From Streblospio benedicti (Eukaryota > Annelida > Polychaeta > Spionida > Spionidae): 64,000 bases of DNA. Numbering within the stretch: position 1 is the stretch's first letter; each line of letters opens with the position of its first letter. Below, piece by piece: positions 22,248 to 35,639 of this stretch. The notes beneath the pieces were generated by a model. It saw only the letters and a program-made list of their open reading frames with translations, ran no database searches and was not told the origin of the DNA. A program made the translations under genes and the position numbers. The stretch covers positions 26,188,437 to 26,252,436 of the forward strand of contig CM032661.1 in the NCBI GenBank assembly GCA_019095985.1, in the 5' to 3' direction.

Positions 22248-25200
22248 TGTCAATCAAACTCTACTTGGAATGGCTGGATTTATTATGTAGTGTTTATGGA
22301 CTACTTGCATATGGCATTGCACTATTAACGCATCCGGGTTTAAAGATATCTAGTTATTTGAAGGTTTTATATGTGAATCTATGCATTGTAATTTTAATAT
22401 AATATACAGTATAAGTAACTTTAAAATAGTATACTGTCATTAAGAAGTATCAGGAATAACACTCGTAGTTAAGTAATCTACAGTTTACTTGGTTTACATA
22501 CATTATGGTTTCGTACTGTAGGGAATGCAAATATGTAAAAAAAACGTACATAACACATTATTGTATTTTGTCTGTATATATAGTGTGCTTGTAGACATTA
22601 GTTACGAAATACTTCTTTTTCAAAATAGAATCTGACGTATGGAACATGAGAGATGAACTGGACTTATAACATATATCAACTTGACATCATATGTATGATG
22701 CTTTTGTAATATATGCCACTGTGACAATAGGTATGGGGATTTCCACAATATCGCTTCATCATCAGTGACAATAACATGTGAACCAAAATTAAAAAATTGG
22801 AGCCTTCTTTGTAAAATCCTATCTCCAGTAATATATATGTAAAACAGTTTGCTTTGTTTATTCTTCAATCACCGAAATGAAATGGTCGATGTACACCTAT
22901 TGCAAGTAAATAACTACAATGATTTTTGGGTAGTAAATATATGTGTATTATATTAAACTAGACTTTGAAGATGACAGATTGGACTTTTCACTATGTTACT
23001 CTTCAAACAACACACAAAACCCTAATCTCCCAATCCTGGTTAATTATATTCACAGAGCCCAATTATTGAAGTCACATTTGGCCCAAATGTCTGGCCAGAA
23101 CACCCGCTTGTAGTCAGCACTAAAACTTTCCATTCTGGTCTAAAAAAATAGAAGAAACCTGAAAGGCCATGCAACGTTAGCAAGTATGTGCACATGATTC
23201 TACTAGTAGAGCCAAGATTAAATTATATTTTGAATATTACACATTCAACTTAATTTATACATTTCAAGAATCATAATATGCTATAATGAAATGTGTTCTT
23301 TCTTAGTTCTCTATTGCATGAAAGGCAATATACTATGTCAATAACACCACTGACCGTTGGCCTGAGTTCATACCAGTTTTTAGGATCAACTGATCGTTTA
23401 TAAATAAGCGCAATTTTACCAACAAAATCTGTTCAGCACACACATCCTAACCCCACTACCATTCTTGACTTCGGCCTAGTGCCGTGCTTCTGCTTCAGAA
23501 GGTGGATGTGAATATCAAGACCTCCAATTCCCCACTTAGAAATTTTATATGAAAAAAAACTCCTGATAACACACAAAAATAGGGGTAAGACATTTTATGG
23601 AAACAACGTTTGCCTCATGTAGACTCATACTACGATTCAGCAGACGAGCTAATGAGCATAGAAGGTGGTGGGGTGGTGGGGTGATGAACGCAATGGTAAC
23701 TCAGTTGGTGCGGTGCGTACATGATGTTTAAGCATCAAGCTATCGCAGTTGTTTCCTAAAAGGATTCTTCACTGGATCTCACTTATTGGTATAGACCAGA
23801 CTGTATACTTATGCGAACCCACATTTTGTGATAAATACATGTTACACAATATCATTGTTTTTCGAGACCTATTAGATTCACCATCGGAGAGCAAGGTGCG
23901 ATAGGGTGGTGAACACATCAAGGCTGATGTTTAAGTTAAACCATATTTGTGAATCATCATGTAAGTAGCATTAAGAGTTTCGTGTGTTTGAACACGGCCA
24001 ATGCGCAAGTGGATAGATTATTATTATGGATATGAATAGTACTTTAATGTTGATATAGACCACTGCCATTAAAATAATCATTTCATTGAGGTACTGAATA
24101 TTATGATTAGACCATTGCATACTCCTTGATTAAAGTGGTATCGGATAGAAGTCGCATTATACATAAACATTCATTAATTGTTCATACCAATATTACTTAA
24201 TTGAACAATATGAAATGAAAAGTCGTGTTTTTGTTAGAAAAACTTAGCTGTACTGTTCTAAATACCCTGCTGATTATTCCTGTGTGAAACCATCAGATAA
24301 TCTATTAAATTCTAACTGGATTTAGAGTAAAATGTGTCGTAAAATACATGATTGATATGCCATACTAATATATACTTTTAACTATATTATTTCTTTCACA
24401 ATTATCTTCCACACATTAATTTCGTCGACATAATGTAACCTTCATTTATTTGTCCACCCTCATAAAATTCCGGGACACGCTCTCCGAGAGGTGGACCTTT
24501 TTTATTGTTTGCGTGAATAGTATTTTTAATGATTGTATTTTGTAATTTGTCTTGATAGTTGTGATGTATATATGTTACAACATAGCAAGAATTTATCTTT
24601 AAATATGCTCTTTGAATCATGCTTTATATTCCAAAAGTGCCATTTTTAAAATAAAAAAAAATAAAAAAAGAAAGAAATTGTGTTACATATCATCAAAATG
24701 CTAAACATAGTGAGCCTCCTGTAGAGAGAATTCCGGGGGTATTATTCCCTGGATAAATCTGCAGAGTAAAAGAAGCCCAATTAAATAATGTAATACAATT
24801 TGTTGCCCGACAATGAACCATGTACCCACATTCTTGAATGATTTTAACGTACATGTAGTTCTATACGCGTGAGTATTCATTTTTGCTCCCATTTAAAATA
24901 GTTTTGCTACTATGCATTGATGGTTCGTGAAAATACTGCAACACATTCAAAATACGTTTTAGACACAATTTTTGTCTTGTGTTACTTACGATAGTTGGAA
25001 AACATGGTGATTTCAATTTCAAACATTTTTAATCATAAACAAATTACATATCTTAAAGAGCATAAATTAAGATTCTTATGGTCTTGCTGCTTGAAAAGCA
25101 CTTATTTGACTTTTATGAGATAGTTTAACATTGGTGATGCATTGTCTGGATAAGTGCACACATAATTTGGAACAGGTCACTTAGATCTATTGTAAAGGGA

Positions 25201-27406
25201 CACGAGGAATCAAGCATCCTGTCATTAAAGATGAAATACGATATACTTATAATGGCAACACTTGATTGTGTTGACATTTATTGGTGATACTGGAGAGTCA
25301 AATTATCATCCCATTTGTTCTACTGAACACGTTAATGACAAGGGCAATATCTCGGATTGCGTCCTTATAGTAAGTCTTGTTGAGGTGTGTGCATTGTTAT
25401 CCGTCAATTACACGAGAATCCAAGAGGCGTCAAGTGGGTGTTAATTGTACGTAGCTCTTGTCATTGAGAGGACGGACATGTAAGATACAGGTCAATGAAT
25501 AACGGTAATTAACAACTCGAGATATTACGTCCTTCCGCAATTATATCTCTGTCTCGTGGCCCGTGTATTAAAAAGTGAATGAAAGGGTATGATTACTGTA
25601 TCTAACACTCAAGAGGTCAATAATGTACTCCAAGTTTCACCTATGAGTACATCTTGTAGTATAACAATAGCAATGTTACAATACCGGTACTTCGAATAGG
25701 TGTAGACCTTTCTGAAGGTAGGGCCACATGGGGAAGTGAGTACACTGGGAAAGGATTTAGATGGTCTAAATGTTTTTATTATTGCTTTCAATATTCATCA
25801 CATACTTGAGATAATAAATTTTACACAATGATTAATTTTACACAATACAACCCTAACACCGTATGAAATACTATACTACTAGATTTTCAATGCACTTATT
25901 CACAAACGCTTCATACAGAATCCGCCATATTTATCCAGAGTTATGTAACGGGCTGGGCTAATCGGGTGATGCGCCCTAAGGGCCTGGGTCTCATGCAAAA
26001 TCTGGTTTTATGTCGTTGTATTGTCGGGTTCTCAAAATTCAACCTGCATATACGGAATTGGGTCAGAGGACTTTTGTTCTGTTTAGGGTGTATCGGTCTC
26101 TGCCTCGGGGTGGTAATGGTTTGAAGATATTGGATATATATGTGAAGTGACTCGAACACTCTTCCACGTTTCTCGTATATACTGGTGATGTGTGATATGG
26201 TAACACTGATTCTCTTTTGTCTGCCTTGTGAAGTCGCGCTTCGTTCGTCTTCTTTGCCTACTCTGATTGTTCAATGCTAATTAAAGCACCGCTTGATGTG
26301 GCACGTCTGGTAACTGAACTTAGAGCGTCATGGAGATGTTGGTATTCTTCAGTAATCTTTTATTCTGGTGCAACGATGGTGTAGGCTCCATGGTACAACA
26401 CTTTTATTGTTCTTAAGATCGCGATTATTCTCAACACAGTTTTCGGATTTCTCAACAAGTGGGCCTATGATATCCGCAAGGAACCTTGCAATCTCATAAG
26501 TCACCGAGTCTACGCTGGAGACTGAAGGACCCAGTGGCACTGTGGAGTTTGTGAGCGCGTTGAAAGTCCAACTTTTTATAAATTAGATATGTTTGATATG
26601 TTTGATATATTATTAATCCTGGTTGTCTACTCTCTATACAGTTACAGCGATAACCGTTTTGTAGACTTTAGTTTTATTTGAATGGACACATTGTGTGCTT
26701 GAAGTACATGCACTTCTTTGCATTTGTAGTTATTGAAGTTGATTAATGAAGTAGTTGTTGTTGAAGTTCTCGTCGTCGTCGTTGTTATTGTGGAAAGTTG
26801 CTACGTAAGTTCATTTAAATCGTGAATATAACTAAAGCAGTAAACATAAACAGGGTCTAGACTATTAAACAAAGGCGAATGTTGGGAAAAGCAAAACCAG
26901 TTGCTTTGTTTGGGTTTCTCGTTTCCTTCACATTTTTACGTTAGGACGTTATGGTTCCTGGCCAAAGGTACCACAAAAATAGGTACACTCTGTTTTATTA
27001 GAAAATAATAACTGCTCTGTTTTAGGATAATTGCAAAATTTGCACCCGATTGAAAACACGAATGACACAAATTTGAACAGCATGTACCACTTCACGGATT
27101 ACCAGTTCAATGTGAAATTAACGCATCCACGAAAAACAAAACACAATTTGTGATGCACACTTATTCACTGATGTGGTCTGGATTATATGTATGTGCACGA
27201 AACACATTCTAGCGGATATCACTACTCCTTGGATAAGGTCCTACAAATATCTGCAGTGTCACGTTTGTATTCCAAACGTCTTGCAAACACACAGGGCTAC
27301 ACCATTCGCTTTCATGGCACAAAGTGGAATATTCACAGTTTATGCAATCTAGAACATACATGTAGTTCCTCCAGGTGCTAAGTCTTGTGACGTGCAGTGG
27401 GCTAGA
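22248..27406. other. Intergenic, AT-rich; no gene seen
   Basis: Holds the 3' UTR of GPCR copy 1 at its left. No exon with splice borders or repeat with clear ends was found in the remaining ~5 kb on either strand. Small features only: A-rich run at about 24640-24670 and a GTC/TCG-rich run near 26770. The last bases must hold the 5' UTR of GPCR copy 2. Confidence 0.5.
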
Positions 27407-30335
27407 ATGACGTCATCTGAGGGGACTTCGTGGGGCGAGGCGGTGGCAGGACACACAGGGGGTGGGGTCATCGTGCCGGGGGCCGAGGTGGACGAAGGTT
27501 CGGCCGCAGCCGAAGCAGACGACTTTGGCCAGCCACCTAGCATGTACACGTTCCAGGTAGGTGGCAAACATTATATGCATGTGACATACGCAAATTGACG
27601 CGATCCAATGTTTAAATGCGTGGTTACATCCCCATGCAATAGTTGAAATGCGTCTACGGCTTTGTGTACAGAATCTGTACATGTTATTGGTGGCAACACC
27701 TGTCAGGTAGCCTGTTATCATGCACGTGTGCACTGTACCTGTTTAACATCATAGACCCATGTTCCACGATGAATCTCATCACACACGTTCTAATACAGAA
27801 TACACCAACCCCTTCCCTCCCCACCACACAGTAACCCTTTCCCCACCGCCGTTTCCAGGACTACTGGGCGTCGTCGGTGGAGCACCAGCTGTACTGGGTG
27901 CTCAAGACGTACGTACCGCCGGTGCTCGTGGCCTTCGGCTCCTTGGGCAACGTGCTGGCGGTGGTCGCCCTGCGCCGCCACCCCGCTGAGGCCGCCACGC
28001 CGCCGTCCGCACGCGTCTACCTTGCCGCCTACGCCGCCGTGCAGACGTTCGTGCTGTACCTGGGCTGCGGTCTCGAGTGGTTGTCGCACATCACCGACAT
28101 GCCCGCGGTGGGCTCAGTGCAGGTAGGAGACAACACTGTTGATGCAAGGGATTTCCCAGTAGCAATATACCCTGTTTTCGCAAACGACTTTTGGTAGGCC
28201 TATCCGACTAACTTACGAAAGAGGCGAGTTTGTTGCCATTTATCGTTTTCACACCTGCCTGGCACGAAGCTTGAAAAGAACCGCTCATGCATGCCGTTGG
28301 GGCTACGTGTGGGGTTTCTTTGAAATACCAACCTTAAACCATATAGATTTCATTACAACGTACAAACGAAATGTTCTTTTAATGAGACCCCATCTTATGC
28401 CTCCCGCTCACGTGGTTTACATTAAATCCCGCGAAGATACGGCGTCGACACTGTTGACTACAGCCTGTTTTAAATGTATTATATGGGCATATCATGTAGT
28501 GCATACGCGCTTGGTGATACACATATTGAAACATTCTATAGAATCTACAGAAACACACGAGGCCCATATGATGTCTGCTTGACAGGCATGTTTTGTGTTA
28601 ACATCGTTCATAAACAGTGGCAATAACGCCGAGTGTATTGTTTAGGGTGGAGACTATAAATGCTTGGGACGCTTGGGATGATTTTGCATGTACGTGTACA
28701 CATTCACAGAAGCTCCCTGAGTAAGCCTTTGCCATCACTGGAATTGTGATTAGCTGATGTTTTACACTCAAGCACAGCAGTAACACTCCATCTGAAATAG
28801 TACTTTATCCCGCCCCAGGACTGGCTGTGCAAGCTGAGCCAGTTTGTGTTCTCGCTGATCACGTACTCGCCATATTGGATGGTGGTGCTGCTGCTGGTAG
28901 ACCGCCTTGTCGCCGTGTGGGGAGCCCCGCACCACGCACGTGCTTTCTGCACCGCGTTCGTTGCCAAGGTAACGCCCGTGGCTGACACCACAATACATGT
29001 ATCATCTAATCCATCTATATATTTTCATGACGAGGATTATGACATGTCATAACATTTATATATATACGCCGTGTGGTGTGTACGAATTTCAACGGAGAAT
29101 TCCAATGGGAGCGTGTACAGTGCGTAGTGAAATGTCGGAGAATGGCAGTCATTACATGCACGGATAACATTGAAGAACGATATCAGCTTCTATATATCTA
29201 TGTTAATCCATCTAACAATTAGCCAGTCTTTAGCCTATAACAAGCTGTACAGTATTTTTGAAAGACTGACACCCCCGACCCCATGTGTGGCTGCAGGTGC
29301 TGCTGGCTGCCGTGTACATCGGCCTGCTGGTCATCTCCATCCACGCCATGTGGACGTACGAGCTGGACGCATACTCGGGGTCGTGCAACATCGACCCCAT
29401 GCAACACTACTTCTCCACAGTGGTGTGGCCGTGGATCTCCGCGTCCTTCTACTCTTACGTGCCCCTGTTCCTCACCGTGCTGCTTGTCGCAGCTCTTGTC
29501 ATTGGCGTACAAACGCAGGTACTGCAGTTGTTTCATTTTGCATGACAGTTCTCGTAGGAAACCAAGTGAACATATGGTGTCAGTGCGTGTGCTTACATCA
29601 ATAATGTTTGTCACTGCAATTTGCAGCATTCTGGAAATGCGTTCTGCTGTTGAGCAGCGAAACTTAATTGTATTTCCTATTTTCCTCCTAATCGATGTAA
29701 AAATCAATTTTGAGAGATTCAATGCAGACTCGAGCTTAAGCGTATTATTCATCCCCTGCACACGTCTAACCCCAACATTCATTTCACACAACAAAGCAAA
29801 ACTCATTCATAGTAGGCCTGTACTGTTTGATCTGTAACTACACTAAACCTCACACTATACTATGCATATATCAATGTTCAATCTTAATCTTATTGTCTTC
29901 TACTCGCTATAGTCAAAACGGCGCCTTCCTTCTGAGCCTGGCGGCGACGGGACCGGTGTAGCAGACCCTCTCTACTGCGTGGCAGGCTGTCTGGGTGGCG
30001 TCTTCGTCGTGCTTTGCGCGCCCACGGCCATCCTCAACTGCATCGAGTACTCCCAGCCCATGTGGCTGCAGTCGTACCAGAACTATGCGCGCTTCTATGT
30101 GGTCTCTATACTGTTCCAGACGTTCGGCTGTCTGAACCAGGCACTCACACATATCGTGTACTTTGCCTGCATACGGGGACTGTGGCGGCGACTGTTATGT
30201 CGGCGGGACAGGGGGTGTTGGGCACGGGCGAGCAGAGGAGGTGAATGTGATGCCACCACGGAAACTGTCAATGGACACCTGCTTCTGACCACAATGGGCG
30301 ATGATGGCACCTCTCAGGAGGTGACACCCGTGTAA
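27407..30335 (+). CDS. Rhodopsin-like GPCR, copy 2, complete, 402 aa, five exons
   Basis: Exons 27407-27556, 27859-28122, 28819-28968, 29297-29518 and 29913-30335 join with all introns in phase 0 and give 402 codons plus stop. Start ATG in AGAATGACGTC context; an acidic N terminus without a clear signal peptide. TM1 holds the GN motif (FGSLGNVLAVV); TM2 ends in GCGLEWLSHITD; TM3 has the conserved Cys (DWLCK) and VDR for DRY; TM4 HAMWTYEL region; extracellular loop 2 Cys (GSCNID) that should bridge to TM3; TM5 YVPLFLTVLL; TM6 CAP in place of CWxP; TM7 NQALTHIVYF in place of NPxxY; a ~45-residue basic then acidic tail. It shares TM1-TM3 and TM6-TM7 sequence with copy 1 at 13485 but no intron position. 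Family-level ligand unknown; a peptide or small-molecule receptor of the plasma membrane is the general expectation. Confidence 0.85.
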
Positions 30336-30910
30336 GAAGAGGATTCTTTTTATATCAATCCTGATCATATTGGTCGGAACTGTGTGACACTGTGCACTGT
30401 TTCAGCAGATACATATGTGCACTTGAGTGGGGACGGAGGGGGAGGCTGTTTTTATGCAGACGTCGAGTGCAGAAGGCGGATATTGTCTTAATGTCGATGT
30501 AACCCACAAGGGTTAGAAATCATTCATATCAAGGGACAGTTAGGGCAATCGAAAGAAGCATAATGTTGGTGAAATGTAGGACGTCTAAAGATATTTAGAT
30601 GGATGTAAATCTGACAGCATCTGTTTTTGGACAACCTCGTGCCCATGGCGACGTCCTATTAGGTATTGATATCCAATTCAAAAATTGAATAGTTAAGCTT
30701 ATTATTTACATGTAGGATTATTGTTTATTTTCACTTAGGCCTAATGTGCATCCACATATAGCGGCCTTTTAATGTATACATTTGTATAAAATGCTACTCA
30801 TTGTCTCCCATCTCATGAATTTAGTGGTTAACAATGTGTATTGGAGATCTAAGTATATCAAAAATTATATGTATATGTTGATACTAATTGAGGCGTGTGA
30901 GTTTTAGCTC

Positions 30911-30952
30911 GGGGTCGGGTGGGTAGGTGGATGGGTGGGTGGGTGGGTGGGT
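30911..30952 (+). repeat. GGGT tandem run (possible G-quadruplex)
   Basis: Contains seven or more closely spaced GGG or GG tracts, ending in GGGTGGGTGGGTGGGTGGGT, about 580 bases past the stop codon of GPCR copy 2. On the sense strand this could form a G-quadruplex in the 3' UTR or downstream region. Confidence 0.7.
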
Positions 30953-31129
30953 CTCACATTATTTCAGTTAGTACGGTCATGCCTAGAAGTATGGTGTTCT
31001 ATTTCATAATTGTAAAAATGTAAAAAAAAATGTAAATGTGGTTATTTATAGTTGCAATTAACTGTTATCATGCTCTAGCGACATTACATATTTACATCAG
31101 GTCATTGACATCCTTGTCGCACTATATCC

Positions 31130-31365
31130 TTCTCAACTCCCCAGGTAGCATACAACACATCGCTACCGTAGCGCAGATATGCTTATCACTCACATTAGCG
31201 TTCACTCGCCTGATCTGTACCAATTTAAAGTGTAGGTACCACGGAACAGTGTGCAACCTGTTAGAGGTAGGTTTGCTCAACAACCAATATCAGACCCGAC
31301 CGGGAATCGAACCCATAACCTTCTGGTCACGAGTCCAACTCCCTATCCACTCGGCTACAGTATAT
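31130..31365 (-). mobile_element. tRNA-derived SINE
   Basis: On the minus strand a tRNA-like head reads GTAGCCGAGTGGATAGGGAG (A box) and, ~35 bases on, GGGTTCGATTCCCGGTCGGG (B box). The anticodon arm does not pair well and there is no acceptor stem, so it is a SINE head and not a tRNA gene. The body runs toward lower coordinates; its 3' end near 31130 is approximate. Confidence 0.65.
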
Positions 31366-31489
31366 TCTGGATGTCTTTTTCGCCATTTTATGTCTCATCT
31401 TTGTCAGATACTGGTTTATGATGTCAAAATGTTGTCGGATATTGGTATATCATGTCACAGTTTTCTCATGTGTTGGTAAATTATGGGTA

Positions 31490-31590
31490 ACGACTTCTCA
31501 AAAATAGGTATATTGGTGGGTGGCATTTTCAAATCATCCATGACACGCCCATACCCTTTGTCTGACTCAGATCCCCCACTCACACCCGGT
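31490..31590. repeat. Dispersed repeat, copy 2 (AGGTATATTGGTGGGT family)
   Basis: ACTTCTCAAAAATAGGTATA followed by TTGGTGGGTGGCATTTTC matches the copy at 19490-19600 on the same strand, then the two diverge. Confidence 0.55.
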
Positions 31591-33579
31591 TTTTAGCTAA
31601 AACTTTAAGCTTCCATGCAAACTTTCTTTCATGTATTTATGTCGTAAACAGTATTCGGTCAACAGTGAAATGTTGCTTAAGTTAGTCACTATCGTAGCAC
31701 ATAGAATGTTAACATATAATTTAAAATTTTCCACTGATATCAGAGTAATGGACACATATATTGCCACAGAATCTTATGTAAGTGTATGCAGTTATAAGGA
31801 TCTATCAAGGTCTACCGACCCGTTGAAGATAAAATAAAATAACAAGTATGTATTAAAGCTTTCATAATGTTTAAAACAGGTAGAGTGTGTTCATGTTTTA
31901 TTATGAACATGATTGACAACCTCAAGACTGACAATCTCATTTTAACAACTACATGCACAGCGGAACCGTCTCCAAATGAACCAGTACTGTTGTCCGGGCC
32001 GTGTCATGCATTTGGCTCTGAAATGTACATCATAAACCTTATACCACCAGTTAAAACGAATGAGTCGACAATGTTACAATATTCTAACGTAAAACCATTG
32101 CATTATGTTTATTCAATTGATTGTTGTTTATCTTTTGTTTCTTAAAACACACTCCAATTGACATACATTCATTCATTTATATTTGACATTATATGAACAA
32201 CGTTGATCATCATTGGCCACGAAGTTGCTCACATGATGCTGTTTACAGTTTCTATTTACGTATCACATTCAATATGCATGTACACGCAAGCCCATCTGTG
32301 TGATTCTAATGCTTGTGTAATCTAACACAGTAGAAGTAATTTAAAATCCAATTTAATTTCCGTCACCTGTGGTATTGATTGCGCTTTTGTCTGTCACTGC
32401 GTGAAGTCACAACAGTGAAACGTGTAACTATGCAGTACGCAGTAATAGTTCCTGCTAGTTGTAAAATTGTCTTCATTTAATATCCACGAAATAAGATGTC
32501 CAGAGGATTGCCGTGAAATTTTGTATTGGTGAGACATTCCTATATTTGCTTGCATGATACGGAACCAAATTTGAGGATTTCCCTGGGATGCTCTTGTCCT
32601 TGATCAACCATTCTTGGTTTGGTTCCCGCAATTATCAAGCGTCTACCCACCCATTTCACATGGAGATTGGTAGCTTCAGATAGTGCAGATGCTCTAGAAG
32701 GTGCAATATTTGCCATTGGAGGTTGGATCAGCTAAAATGGTTCAATATATATTATCCCTGAAAGCAAAGCAACTCGAAGCAGGCCAAATCTCACATGCTC
32801 ACATGCCCCACAGACAATCCAGACAAGAAAGCAGTTGGTCCGGATGAGCAGCGCTGTTTCTTCACTTGCATACCGGTCGATCCTAACTGTAGTAGCGGCA
32901 CTCCCCGTTCTTCCTCCCTCACCCGCCGCCCCCCCCCCATTTCACATGGATGACACGGAGTATCGTAGGTCCAGATGTCCCAGAAGTCAGATCTGTTATT
33001 ATTTGGGGTTGTATTGGTTAAACTGAATGAATATTTGCTACGTCAGCCTGCGGACAAAGCAGCTCAGAACAGGCACATGCTGCTGGCATTTCCACAATTC
33101 AGAAAAAACATACATATGATAATATATGGATAAGCAATACGACTTCAGATATAGTGAGGAGTTGGCCAATCTCAGGTACACTTATGGGTAGATCCATGGA
33201 GTGTGCGGGGTGCGCTCTCTCCTTTCCTCCATCAGAAAAAGTCATTTTCATCCGTGTGTTTTTCATCTCCTTCGCGAGTACAATTTTTATTTTATATGAA
33301 ATCTTTGTGGTTTTACCTAATTCTTTGCGAAAATGCTGGTTCTACTAGTGACAGCCAAAGCCGATAACAATACAGTTCAGTTTTATAGATCTTACTTGAA
33401 GAAGCAAGCCTACTAAAATTAAGTAACACTTGGGACAGTACAGCACTTCGTCCGAAGATTGTGTATGTATTGTGTATGTACATGTATGCAAGACACCAAA
33501 CACCAGTAATGTGGCTATAAGATCGACTGCAAGACAACTTACATTTATGTATCGCAAGTTTGCTTAAAATGGTGAGCTG

Positions 33580-34200
33580 TCGGACGTAGAGCAGAAAGAC
33601 CTATACTAACGACGAACAAGTTAGTCATCCAGATGAATCAGAAAAGCAAAAGGTTTATCCAGATTCACAGCTCAATAATAATACATAACGGGAGCCAAAA
33701 GACCGAAAAAAATGTCCCAAATCCAGACTGAGAACCTATACTATTTTGTGGGCCAGAACCTGGCAGAAGTGTGTCATTTTCTCAAGGAAGTCAGCATTAG
33801 TATTGGAGCATCGTGCTGTTGGTAAAGATGCTTCTGTTTCATGCATCTATTGCTTCCGATTGTAATGGTAGTGGGGCACTTACGATTTCATCTGTACTGT
33901 GTACCATCCATCTCCCCAAAGCAGCAGACGAGGGCACAGTTGATCGGAACGACTTTGAGATGCTGCAAATGCCGGAGAACGCTCGCCTAGACAGCCCCGA
34001 AAAGCAGGCAAATGGCGTGAATTGGTACCAATTCCCACATCGATAATCCATGATATACGCACATAAGTCGACCCCCCACCACCACCCCAAAAACATAAAC
34101 GAAAACAACAACATAAAAAACACAGCCAAATTACTCAAAATTTGAGGCCAGACCACTCGCGTTCCACTTCATAATAAAACAAAACTGACGTCCTTTGGAG
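33580..34200 (+). repeat. Decayed dispersed repeat, copy 2 (CIFCGQ-type family, 3' part)
   Basis: Aligns with 35930-36270: shared blocks include TTGCTTCCGATTGTAATGGT, AAAGCAGCAGACGAGG and TTGAGGCCAGACCACTCGCG, at similar spacing and in the same orientation. Diverged and without a supported reading frame. Confidence 0.6.
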
Positions 34201-34799
34201 CATTGGAAGCTGGCATCGGCTATGTAAAATTGGGGGCGGGGGTGGGGTGGGGTGTAATGCAAGAAATGACCGTATACCTTTGTGGAAGCGCTTTTCCTTT
34301 TTAAAAATCAAAGTTACTGTCAAACTGTGTCCATTGTTGTTAAGAGATGTCAAGACATTGTCACAAGGCTGAGCAATCAGATTTAATCTATTGGCAATGC
34401 GAATGTGGCCTGTAAAATCGACTATGCATACTTTCTTGTTGCTGTGCAATTTGAAATCAACTGTAGCTGGTGCATCAATCTTTTCATAATGCGTTTATAT
34501 GGATGATAATTGATTTTACTGCATCATAACACTTGGTTGTGCATATACGTAATTTAAGAGAACTTCAGAATAGTTCGACTGTTCTATTTTGATATTTTAA
34601 TGTATCACCTAACAAACATGATGGTATTTAACCAAGTAATTCACAAAACATTTTATGAGAGCTGTACTGATATTTATCGTATTAAATATACATTTATCAT
34701 TATGCAAGTGTAATGTTCGATTTCCGTTAAACTTTACCGATAGAGGTTACAATTGACGTACCCTGTATGCTGCATCCTCAAAAAATAGTGCGAGATGTT

Positions 34800-35369
34800 T
34801 TATATACACACTAGCTGTTTACCCGGCGTTGCTCGGGTGGAAACAGATGAGATCCGGAACACGTTAAATGCTCCTCCCTCCCCATCCTTCCTCCTTTCTC
34901 ACATCCCTCGAACCAGTTCTCGTCAGTATACAGGTCTGGAACAGATTTATTACACCTCCATCACCGTCCTCCCATCGTCATATGTCTAAGCCATTTACAC
35001 ACTAAATGTACTAAATATGGCAAGGATTGATCCCTTAATATAACTCCCCAGCTACTGCTACCCATTGTAAACACGTGCGGAGCAGATTAAATGTCCCACT
35101 CATCCCCACCCTTCCTTCCCCCCCCCTCTTAGCCTCTTAGTCCCGGTCAAGAGCCAAAATTAGTCGAACCGCTTATCGGGAGTTAAATTTTTTTTTCTCT
35201 TGATTATTCATCTAGAGGGTCTATATAATGAGTTCCAGGTGGGTGTGAAGTTCTCACCCTTGAGCATTTTTTTTATTCACGATAATATCCAAAATGGCCG
35301 CCAAAATCTTAAAATGGCTATATCTCCATCAATAGAGCTACTAGGAAAGTGATTTTGGGGTCTGAGTAT
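34800..35369. repeat. LINE/MITE-like dispersed tract
   Basis: Opens with CTAGCTGTTTACCCGGCGTT followed by GCTCGGG, a motif that recurs in repeats of many animal genomes, then pyrimidine-rich low-complexity sequence. Ends in a block with AAAATGGCCGCCAAAATC, also typical of interspersed repeats. Cut by the scaffold gap, so its right end is unknown. Confidence 0.45.
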
Positions 35370-35469
35370 NNNNNNNNNNNNNNNNNNNNNNNNNNNNNNN
35401 NNNNNNNNNNNNNNNNNNNNNNNNNNNNNNNNNNNNNNNNNNNNNNNNNNNNNNNNNNNNNNNNNNNNN
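35370..35469. other. Scaffold gap (100 N)
   Basis: Exactly 100 undefined bases, the conventional placeholder for a gap of unknown size. The gap falls within repeat sequence. Confidence 0.99.
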
Positions 35470-35639
35470 AAAATAGAATTTAGATAACGATCCTGGCGCA
35501 AACCATTAGACAGAACCAGGATAAACTAATAGATCGGAACATCTTAGACAGCGACACCTCATCCCAAGTAGCTACGTAAGCTATACTTTCAAAGTCCACA
35601 CTAACCCCCCCATAATTGCACATAGACGATCATAGATCA

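Noticed and set aside
29219-29837. Overlapping frames on both strands around GPCR copy 2 exon 4
   Set aside because: Shadows of a GC-rich exon; only the frame with splice borders codes TM4-TM5.
31270-31345. Possible tRNA gene on the minus strand
   Set aside because: A and B boxes are present but the acceptor stem is absent and the anticodon arm pairs poorly; a SINE head fits better.
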